Assembly: GCF_001875725.1 (NCBI RefSeq)
Contig: NZ_MLCQ01000019.1
Span: 1 to 64,000 of the forward strand
Direction of reading: 5' to 3'
DNA from: Corynebacterium sp. NML140438
GTDB taxonomy: Bacteria > Actinomycetota > Actinomycetes > Mycobacteriales > Mycobacteriaceae
Length of the DNA: 64,000 nt
The notes under the pieces are model-generated. The model worked only from the letters and a program-made list of their open reading frames with translations, made no database searches and was not told where the DNA came from. A program made the position numbers and the translations under genes. This document shows positions 55,164 through 64,000 of this stretch, piece after piece (position 1 is the first letter of the stretch; the number at the start of each line of letters is the position of its first letter).

Positions 55164-55329
55164 TTTCCCCTGGTCGCCGATCGCCCGTGATGGAATTTGG
55201 TGCCTCTGGATGGAGGTGAGTGACAAAAGACGCAATCTCAAAACGCACACCTTACATTCCCGCAGTTCAAAAAAGTGCTAGATATATAGCTTTGCGTCTT
55301 TTGTCACTAGCCCAGTTCCAAAGACACCT
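55164..55329 (+). repeat. Palindromic repeat element, copy 2
   Basis: Homologue of 18882-19047. The 90-bp core (55219-55308) has perfect 16-bp arms AGTGACAAAAGACGCA (55219-55234) and its reverse complement (55293-55308) around 58 nt; about 37 of the 58 loop bases agree with copy 1. TTTCCCC-GGTCG (55164) and TTTGGTGC (55196) keep exactly the spacing of copy 1. It lies between the lipase gene and the clpC terminator, again between convergent genes. Confidence 0.8.
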
Positions 55330-55343
55330 GGAGAAGGCAACAA

Positions 55344-55372
55344 GAAAGCCGCACCACCAGGGTGCGGCTTTC
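55344..55372 (-). terminator. Terminator downstream of clpC
   Basis: Perfect 12-bp arms GAAAGCCGCACC (55344-55355) and GGTGCGGCTTTC (55361-55372) with a 5-nt loop. A T-rich tract follows on the minus strand, 11 nt past the clpC stop. Confidence 0.85.
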
Positions 55373-55383
55373 CAACCTACTGA

Positions 55384-58143
<2,760 letters not shown>

Positions 58144-58272
58144 CTGGCTGACCCCTTACTAATAATGGTTTTTAAAGAGTTGTCACCAACCATAACGCCC
58201 CCGACGGACACATCGTCCCGCCGAGGGCGTCATTTCATGGCTTCAGGGGCCATCGCACCAGCTCAGACCGGA

Positions 58273-58291
58273 TGTTCGCTCGTAGCGAACA
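58273..58291. promoter_or_regulatory. ClgR-like box upstream of clpC
   Basis: Perfect palindrome TGTTCGCT-CGT-AGCGAACA with the core CGC-N5-GCG. It matches the ClgR consensus of C. glutamicum apart from the central base. ClgR activates clpC and clpP1P2 under protein stress. It lies between ptsI (stop 58331) and clpC (start 58143), about 130 nt from the clpC start. A GC-rich imperfect hairpin at 58192-58235 separates box and gene and may be the ptsI terminator. Confidence 0.6.
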
Positions 58292-58330
58292 GAGGCTTTT
58301 CGACGCCTTCTCCGGCCCCAACCGGGCAGT

Positions 58331-60022
58331 TTAGAGCAAGTCGCGCAGCACCGGATCCGCGATCTTGAGCACGTTCTCGCGTGCCTCCTTCGCAGTCGGG
58401 GCGTCGACGGCAAAGTTGGCCATCTGGCGACAAGTGTCGCGGTCGTGCAGGCGCAGTGCGGCGCGCACCGCGTTCACCTTGCCCGGCGCCATGGACAGGG
58501 AGCTCACGCCCAGGCCGACGAGGACGAGCGCCATGAGTGGGTCGCCGCCTGCCTCGCCGCAGACGCCGATGGACTTGCCGGTGGCTTCGCCGCCGCGGCA
58601 GGTCTCGCGGATCATGGCCAGCGTTGCCGGCTGCCACGGAGTGAGCAGCTCTGCGAGCTCGCCCTCCATGCGGTCGGCGGCCATGGTGTACTGCGACAGG
58701 TCATTGGTGCCGATGGATGCGAAGTCGGCGATGTCCAGGATGTGGGAGGAGCGGATTGCGGCCGCTGGGGTCTCTACCATCACGCCGACCTTCGGCAGGC
58801 CGTGGGCGCGTGCGCGCTCGGTGAACCAGCGGGTCTCCTCTACCGTGGCCACCATTGGGGCCATGACCCACAGCTCGGCCTCCGGGACGGTCTTGTGTGC
58901 GGCGGCCAGCGCCTTGAGCTGGTCGTCGAGGAGGTCTTCGCGGGCCATCGACAGGCGCAGGCCACGACGTCCCAGCGCCGGGTTCTCCTCCTCGCCGAGG
59001 TCGGCGAAGGATAGCGGCTTGTCGGCGCCGGCGTCCAGGGTGCGCACGACGACGCGGCGGTCACCGAATGCGCGCAACACCTTGGTGTAGGTTTCGGTCT
59101 GCTCGTCGACACTCGGGGCGGAGTCGCGATCCAGGAAGAGGAACTCGGTACGGAACAGGCCGGAGCCTTCCAGGTCGTAGCCGGAAGCCTTCGCGGCGTC
59201 GTCCGCGGTGCCGATGTTGGCCAGCAGCTTCACGCGGTAGCCGTCGCGGGTGGCACCCTCGCCGGAGGAGCCCGCCAGGGCTGCGGCGCGGCGGCGGGAG
59301 CGCTCCTCGAGCTCGGCGACGTCCGACTCGTTCGGAGAGACGATCACTTCACCGACGCCGCCGTCGAGAGCGATCGCTGGGGCGTCGACAAGCGCTTCGC
59401 TAATGCCCTTGACCTGCACTGCTGCCGGAATCCCGAGCTGCGCGGCGAGAATCGCCGTGTGCGAGGTCGCACCGCCAGCCTCCGTCACGATGCCGAGGAC
59501 CAACTCGGGGTCCAGCGTCGCCGTCTCAGCAGGCGCAAGGTCGTTCGCGACGAGCACGGACGGCTCGGTCAGCGCTGGAACGCCCGGCTCCGGCAGCCCG
59601 CGCAGGCGCGCGGTGGTGCGGTCGCGGATGTCGTACAGGTCGGTAACGCGCTCAGCCATGTAGCCGCCGAGCTTGCGGAACTTCGCCGCGTAGGCCTCCA
59701 CCGCGTCGTGGACCGCCTTGGTCACGCCGCTGCCCTTCTTCAGCTCCTTCTTAATGCCGCGCACCAGGCCACGGTCCTTCGCCAAGGCAGCAGTTGCCTC
59801 AAGGACAGCCTTGGACGTTTCGGAGTTCGCGTGCGCTGCACGCGCCGTCAGGGACGCGGAGACCTCTTCCAGGACCGCAACGACACGCTCGCCGTCAGCG
59901 TCTGGGTCGGTGCATGGTTGTTCGTGCTCGTCGATACCAACGGCGGGTGTAACAACTGCGACCGGGCCAGAGGCGGTACCTGAGGAAACCCCGATCCCAT
60001 ACAAGACGGTGCGGTCAGTCAT
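58331..60022 (-). CDS. ptsI: PTS enzyme I (phosphoenolpyruvate-protein phosphotransferase)
   Basis: General PTS enzyme that passes phosphate from PEP to HPr; 563 aa, cytosolic. TEAGGATSHTAILAAQLGIPA contains the phospho-His at about 190. FRTEFLFLDRDSAPS and the PEP-binding site VMVETPAAA lie in the C-terminal barrel; GVCGEAGGDPL is the conserved end with the catalytic Cys. It is the last gene of the EIIBCA-antiterminator-ptsI run with 33 nt before it, so general PTS supply may be tied to one sugar's operon; a separate promoter cannot be excluded. Confidence 0.95.
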   Translation of the reverse strand: MTDRTVLYGIGVSSGTASGPVAVVTPAVGIDEHEQPCTDPDADGERVVAVLEEVSASLTARAAHANSETSKAVLEATAALAKDRGLVRGIKKELKKGSGVTKAVHDAVEAYAAKFRKLGGYMAERVTDLYDIRDRTTARLRGLPEPGVPALTEPSVLVANDLAPAETATLDPELVLGIVTEAGGATSHTAILAAQLGIPAAVQVKGISEALVDAPAIALDGGVGEVIVSPNESDVAELEERSRRRAAALAGSSGEGATRDGYRVKLLANIGTADDAAKASGYDLEGSGLFRTEFLFLDRDSAPSVDEQTETYTKVLRAFGDRRVVVRTLDAGADKPLSFADLGEEENPALGRRGLRLSMAREDLLDDQLKALAAAHKTVPEAELWVMAPMVATVEETRWFTERARAHGLPKVGVMVETPAAAIRSSHILDIADFASIGTNDLSQYTMAADRMEGELAELLTPWQPATLAMIRETCRGGEATGKSIGVCGEAGGDPLMALVLVGLGVSSLSMAPGKVNAVRAALRLHDRDTCRQMANFAVDAPTAKEARENVLKIADPVLRDLL

Positions 60023-60055
60023 GAGTGTGTCCTTTCAGCAATCAAGCTAATGGTA

Positions 60056-60883
60056 TTACATTTGATGGTACGCGCTGAGGCGCGCAATGTGCAGAGCAAG
60101 GTACGCAATTTCATCTTCTGTCAACGCTGTATCGAAGCGAAGCTCCACAACAGCGGCCACTTTTCGGGCGCACTCAACTTCCCGCGGGTAACTGCGCGTC
60201 AACTCACGCGCCAGCGGAGAATTTCCGCGCTCGAGTTGTTTCCCCTGCTCAAGACGAACAAAAAGATAACGAATGTGAGTAATGAACCGGGCCACATTTA
60301 TCGACGCAGCTTCGAACTCCACCCCAAACTCAGCCGCAATGATCTGCATCATCTGCTGAATGAGCCCCGTCATCCGGTACGTATGCGCCAGATCGCCAGT
60401 GTTGAATCCGGCGTTGACCAGGTGCATCGCAAGCGCGGTGGCTTCGGTGGCGGGCAGGGTGGCGTCGAAAAGTTCGTTGATGCGCTCCAGCAGGCGCTCG
60501 CCTTGCTCGTACTCTGCTGGGTAAAGGTACTGGACCTCGGCGCGCAGCGGGTACGCGATGTTCTCGCCCCGCGAGGCGCGCTCTAACGCATTAATAATGT
60601 GGTCCGTCACCGCGGTGACCAGCGTGATGCCGGGCGTGGCACCAACTGCCTCCAACGCTGCAGTCACCCGGTGGACATCCTCGGCGGGAAAACCAGCGAT
60701 CATCTCGCCGGAGTGGTCCGGGTCGCGACCATCCGCCGGGACAAATACTCGCTGCACCTTCGACTCGTCGATGAGGTCGCCCTTCTTTGCCCCGAAGGCG
60801 ACGCCCCGACCGGTCACCACAACGTCCTCAGACCCGCGACGGGCCAGGACGACGTTGTTGTTAAAGATGCGGAGTATTTGCAT
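60056..60883 (-). CDS. bglG: BglG/LicT-family transcriptional antiterminator
   Basis: RNA-binding antiterminator of 275 aa. The N-terminal co-antiterminator domain begins MQILRIFNNNVVLARR and ends near residue 55 (ESKVQRVFVP). Two PTS regulation domains follow, with conserved His in VTDHIINALERA, MHLVNAGF, FITHIRYLFVR and ALHIARLS. PTS phosphorylation of these His controls dimer formation. The target is the RAT/terminator before the adjacent EII gene (63005-63069). It starts 10 nt after that gene. Confidence 0.93.
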   Translation of the reverse strand: MQILRIFNNNVVLARRGSEDVVVTGRGVAFGAKKGDLIDESKVQRVFVPADGRDPDHSGEMIAGFPAEDVHRVTAALEAVGATPGITLVTAVTDHIINALERASRGENIAYPLRAEVQYLYPAEYEQGERLLERINELFDATLPATEATALAMHLVNAGFNTGDLAHTYRMTGLIQQMMQIIAAEFGVEFEAASINVARFITHIRYLFVRLEQGKQLERGNSPLARELTRSYPREVECARKVAAVVELRFDTALTEDEIAYLALHIARLSAYHQM

Positions 60884-60893
60884 GCACTCGACC

Positions 60894-62972
60894 CTACTTG
60901 GTTACCCCCAACAGTGGCTGGCCGACCACGGCCTCACCAGTGGCGATATCTTCCACAGCAGCCAGCGACTTGGAGTTGACCACGGTCATAATCACCGTGG
61001 TGTCCACGCCGTGACCTGCGATTGCGCCGAAGTCGACGTCCGCAAGGGCGTCGCCGATCTCGACGCGCTGCTTCTTCTCCACGAGCGGGGTGAACCCTTC
61101 GCCCTTCAGCTTGACGGTGTCAATACCGATGTGGACGAGAACCTCGACGCCGTCGTCAGTCTTGATGCCGTAGGCGTGGCCCGTCTTCGCGACAGAGATC
61201 ACCTTGCCGGCAACCGGCGCCACGACCTTCTCGACGCCACCTTCCGGCAACACACCAACCGCCTGGCCGAGCGCACCGGATGCGAACGCGGCGTCCTGGA
61301 TCTGATCCATCGGGACAACCTTGCCGGCGATCGGCGCGTTGACCTCGCGGGTGTCCGCTGCAGGGGTCGCAGATGCCTCAGCCTCGGCCTCTGCTGCTGC
61401 GGCGGCTGGCGCGGCAGCAGCCGCCGGAGTTGCTGCCGCAACTGCCGGAGCTTCCTTCTGCTCCTTTTCTTCCTGTGCCGCGCGTGCGCGAGCCAGGGCT
61501 TCTTCACGCTCTTCCGGGGTGCGGTAATCGGTGAAGTAGATGACGAAGAAGGAGGTAAAGAACGCAACCGCAATCGCGATGACGTAGACCCAGATTGGGC
61601 TGAAGACCACGGTGGTCAGCAGCGAGGTGAACACGAACGCGTTGGTCTGCACACCACCGAACGGGGTGCCCAGGATAGCGATGGTCAGGCCACCGGTGAA
61701 GCAACCCACCAGCATGCGCGGGTAGATCCTCTTGTAGCGCAGGTGGATGCCGTAGAGGGACGGTTCCGAAATACCACCGAACAGACCAGCTGCCAGCGCC
61801 GAACCGGAGGTCTGGCGCATGACCGGGTCCTTATCGCGCAGAGAGAGCGCGAACACAGCCGCGGTTGCACCGAAGCAGGCGAAGTTCCAAGCACCCATTG
61901 GGCCCTGGATGAAGTCGTAGCCCAGGGTCTGGATGTTGACCAGCATGAGGGCGTTGAGTGGCCAGTGCAGGCCGAGCGGAACCAGGAACGGGTACAGCAT
62001 CGGAATCAGGATGGCGAACACGAACGGCGCGTTGCCGTTCAGCCACGCCAGGCCAACACCAATCCATGCGCCGAGCGCGTAGCCGAGCGGGCCAATCACG
62101 ATCGCGGTGACCGGGATCATCACCAGCAGGGTGAGGAACGGCACGAACACCATGTGGACCGCGGACGGAATAATCTTCTGGAAACCCTTGTACACCAGGG
62201 CCGCCACGACCGCCATGATCAGCGGCACAAACACGTTGCCGCCGTAGTCAGGCAGCACCATCGGCAAGCCCATCACGGTCACGCGGCTGACCTCAGTGCC
62301 GAGCAGGTTGTTGACCTCAGTCACGGCATCCGGGTGGTCCGCCAGCCCCATGAACTCAGGGGTGAACAGCGCCAAGATGACGGCGGCAGGCACCCACGGC
62401 TCAATGTTGAGCTTCTTGCCCGCGTTGTACGCAACCATCACCGGCAGGAAGTAGAACACCGAGCGCCACATCGCGTCGACGAACTGCCAACCCGGAGTCT
62501 TGACCTCCGCACGGAAGTCAACAAATCCCAGGGCGTCCATCACTGCAGCAAACGCAATAATTAACGACGCCCCAAGCAACACACCCAGAATCGGCCTAAA
62601 GGAATCCGAGAGGTACTCGAAGAACGCGTCCATCCACGGCACCTTGCCCTGCGCTTTCGCGCGCTGGGCCGCCTTCACGTCATCGTTGCTTTGGCTGCCA
62701 CGCGACTGCATCTCAGGCAGGTTGTTCATCGCGTTGTACACCGTCGCGACGTCCCCGCCAACAATCACCTGGTAGTGCGACCCGCCCTGCGGCACCGCAC
62801 CCATCACCTTCGGGTTCGCCTCAAGACGCTCCTTGTCAGCCAGGGAGGCGTCGTTGAGCTCAAAACGCAAACGGGTCGCGCAGTGCGTAAAGGACGCAAT
62901 GTTGTCCGCACCGCCAATCCCCGCAAGGATATCCGCCGCCTGCTCCTGCAAGCCGGCCTGCTTGGTTGCCAT
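60894..62972 (-). CDS. bglF: PTS EIIBCA, beta-glucoside/sucrose family
   Basis: Sugar-specific permease of 692 aa in the order IIB, IIC, IIA. SFTHCATRLRFELND holds the IIB phospho-Cys at about 30. The IIC part (about 105-470) is hydrophobic with GGISEPSLYGIHLRYKR, typical of the Glc superfamily. An Ala/Glu-rich linker leads to the IIA domain with LVHIGIDTVKLKGEGF, where the phospho-His sits. Start ATG 62972 follows AAGGAGTGAAC. The antiterminator partner points to a beta-glucoside or sucrose substrate; the sugar is not proven. Confidence 0.9.
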   Translation of the reverse strand: MATKQAGLQEQAADILAGIGGADNIASFTHCATRLRFELNDASLADKERLEANPKVMGAVPQGGSHYQVIVGGDVATVYNAMNNLPEMQSRGSQSNDDVKAAQRAKAQGKVPWMDAFFEYLSDSFRPILGVLLGASLIIAFAAVMDALGFVDFRAEVKTPGWQFVDAMWRSVFYFLPVMVAYNAGKKLNIEPWVPAAVILALFTPEFMGLADHPDAVTEVNNLLGTEVSRVTVMGLPMVLPDYGGNVFVPLIMAVVAALVYKGFQKIIPSAVHMVFVPFLTLLVMIPVTAIVIGPLGYALGAWIGVGLAWLNGNAPFVFAILIPMLYPFLVPLGLHWPLNALMLVNIQTLGYDFIQGPMGAWNFACFGATAAVFALSLRDKDPVMRQTSGSALAAGLFGGISEPSLYGIHLRYKRIYPRMLVGCFTGGLTIAILGTPFGGVQTNAFVFTSLLTTVVFSPIWVYVIAIAVAFFTSFFVIYFTDYRTPEEREEALARARAAQEEKEQKEAPAVAAATPAAAAAPAAAAAEAEAEASATPAADTREVNAPIAGKVVPMDQIQDAAFASGALGQAVGVLPEGGVEKVVAPVAGKVISVAKTGHAYGIKTDDGVEVLVHIGIDTVKLKGEGFTPLVEKKQRVEIGDALADVDFGAIAGHGVDTTVIMTVVNSKSLAAVEDIATGEAVVGQPLLGVTK

Positions 62973-63004
62973 GTTCACTCCTTTTCTTCAAAGAACCAGG
63001 GATG

Positions 63005-63069
63005 AAAAAAGACCCGGGACGCGAAAACGCCCCAGGTCTTGCCCCGCCGAACCCGGCAGGTAACAACCC
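63005..63069 (-). promoter_or_regulatory. RAT antiterminator site overlapping an intrinsic terminator
   Basis: On the minus strand GGGTTGTTACC (from 63069) and GGCAAGACC (to 63035) match the halves of the ribonucleic antiterminator of LicT/BglG systems (GGxTTGTTACTG, GCAGGCAAAACC), with an extended GC stem. The last six bases also form the first arm of a 13-bp terminator ending in TTTTTT (63005-63041). The two structures exclude each other. BglG bound to RAT would permit reading into the EII gene at 62972. Confidence 0.85.
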
Positions 63070-63080
63070 TGTGGTTGGTA

Positions 63081-64000
63081 TTACGTTCCACTATATGCCG
63101 GAACGTTTTGGTGTGCAATAAGCTTGCTCTCAGCTGGGAACCAACGCTCCAGCAGCAGCGCTGCCCACATCGCCAGCGACGCCAACCCGATCAAGTTGCC
63201 CATGTACCAAAGGGGCGTCGAGAAGCTGTAGGCATCAACCTCCGGGTAGAGCTGATACGACGGCACAAACAGCACCGCGACGTAGAGCACGTGCGCGAGC
63301 TTCCACACCGACGGCACCGCCGCGAAAATGAGCGGGACCGCCAACATCACGCAGGAGAAGTGGTGCGACACCGCGTAGGGTCCCCCCACGCTGATACCCA
63401 GCGCGACGAAGAACAGCGCATGCACGTCCAACCCCCGGCGCAGCAGGTACCACGCACCCAAGCCCGTGAGCAGCGCGAACACCAAGAAGATGACGCCGGT
63501 CGGGGCCTCCAGCCCCGCACGCGCGAACAGGCCGGACAGCGCCTGGTTCGGCGGGTACATCGCGTTGCCGCCGCGGTCGGTGTTGAAGAACTCGTCGGTG
63601 AAGTAGTACCAGGTCTCCGCCGGACGCATCAGCACACCAATCAGAATCGTGCCCACGAACGTCCCGGCCGCACGCGCCACCGACGCCCAATCTTTCTTCA
63701 CCAAGAACAAAATCGCGAACGCCGCCGGCGTGATCTTAATCCCAGCCGCAATCCCCACACCGACACCGCGCAACTGCCGCGGCAACAAGCCCAGCACATC
63801 CACCACGACCAGCGCGAACAAAAACACGTTAATCTGGCCGAAGAAGAAATTCGCCTGCAGCGGATCAATCGCCAAGGACCACGCAATCACCCCCACCAGC
63901 ACCAGCGGCGTGACCTTCACGTCTAGCTTGCGCAGCGCCAACCACGAAATGAGCGCCACGCACGCCATCGTCGCCAACGTCCACACCACGTCCATCACTG
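63081..64000 (-). CDS. GT87-family membrane mannosyltransferase (partial)
   Basis: Polytopic protein of which at least 305 C-terminal aa are present; the N-terminal end, with the catalytic Asp loop, lies outside the window. Several helices and the motifs FFFGQINVFLFALVVVD, GIKITPAAFAILFLVKKDW and a periplasmic SHHFSCVM loop match the polyprenyl-phosphomannose-dependent alpha-1,2-mannosyltransferases (GT87, MptC/PimE type) used for lipomannan and PIM side chains in Corynebacteriales. The exact linkage cannot be assigned. Confidence 0.75.
   Translation of the reverse strand, partial: VMDVVWTLATMACVALISWLALRKLDVKVTPLVLVGVIAWSLAIDPLQANFFFGQINVFLFALVVVDVLGLLPRQLRGVGVGIAAGIKITPAAFAILFLVKKDWASVARAAGTFVGTILIGVLMRPAETWYYFTDEFFNTDRGGNAMYPPNQALSGLFARAGLEAPTGVIFLVFALLTGLGAWYLLRRGLDVHALFFVALGISVGGPYAVSHHFSCVMLAVPLIFAAVPSVWKLAHVLYVAVLFVPSYQLYPEVDAYSFSTPLWYMGNLIGLASLAMWAALLLERWFPAESKLIAHQNVPAYSGT
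63083..63106 (-). promoter_or_regulatory. PTS operon promoter with inverted repeat
   Basis: Arms ACGTTCC (63083-63089) and GGAACGT (63100-63106) flank a -10-like TATAGT (63095-63090, minus strand). Transcription would begin about 14 nt before the RAT. The site is inside the last codons of the upstream glycosyltransferase gene. A repressor bound here would add a second control layer; its identity is unknown. Confidence 0.45.

Noticed and set aside
58165..58368. 67-codon open frame between clpC and ptsI
   Set aside because: No ribosome site or conserved pattern; it overlaps the ClgR-like box and a hairpin.
60558..62564. 668-codon open frame on the plus strand
   Set aside because: Antisense of the PTS EII and antiterminator genes; translation is His/Arg/Gln-rich.

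Overview
The window is a chromosomal segment of a high-GC actinobacterium, almost certainly a Corynebacterium. Signs of this are mycothiol synthase (mshD), CarD, the otsA/otsB trehalose genes, a ThrE amino-acid exporter, many GTG/TTG starts and promoters that sit so close to the start codon that transcripts would be leaderless. Gene order also fits known actinobacterial blocks: carD - lpqE - radA - disA - membrane protein - canB - mutY is the mycobacterial order, and the response regulator/kinase/HIT trio occupies the place of mycobacterial phoPR next to the purine genes. I cannot name the species.

Layout. 1-650: right end of an IS481-like element abutting tRNA-Asp, then tRNA-Glu and tRNA-Lys. 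734-6490: cydABDC (cytochrome bd oxidase and its assembly ABC exporter) with a twin operator-like element upstream. 6497-9348: acetyl-CoA hydrolase/CoA-transferase and a tRNA-dihydrouridine synthase, divergent. 9389-13988: phoU facing the pstSCAB phosphate uptake operon, with PHO-box-like repeats in front of pstS. 14007-18836: mshD, LmeA-like protein, nitrobindin, PabC-like enzyme, YgfZ, DUF3073 protein. 19053-32713: de novo purine genes purM, purF, purL, purQ, purS, purC, purB, purD on the minus strand, interrupted by a sterol-carrier-type protein, a thioesterase, a lipoprotein and an oligopeptidase. 32744-35261: HIT protein and the phoR/phoS two-component system, which probably controls the pst operon in the same window. 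35262-38009: a hairpin-rich intergenic region, tRNA-Thr, a DUF364 gene that runs into that tRNA, and thrE. 38065-43178: a lysine-repeat protein, otsA, a lipoprotein, otsB, and a zinc-type ABC transporter with a Zur-box-like promoter. 43160-47335: rlmB, cysS, ispF, ispD, carD in one minus-strand operon. 47561-53709: lpqE, radA, disA, a membrane protein, canB, mutY, a small DUF4236 gene that ordinary ORF length cut-offs miss, and a ZIP transporter. 53752-58143: secreted lipase and clpC. 58331-62972: a PTS operon (EIIBCA, BglG-type antiterminator, ptsI) with a clear RAT/terminator switch. 63081-64000: a GT87-type membrane mannosyltransferase, cut by the window end.

The most interesting non-gene signal is a pair of about 166-bp homologous elements (18882-19047 and 55164-55329), aligned without gaps. 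Each carries perfect 16-bp inverted arms around a 58-nt loop. Both lie between convergent genes in the same orientation, and the only difference in the arms is a compensated base pair. A second window-wide signal is an over-represented 12-mer, GGCGTCGANAAG (14 copies found by eye). All counts and alignments here were made by eye.
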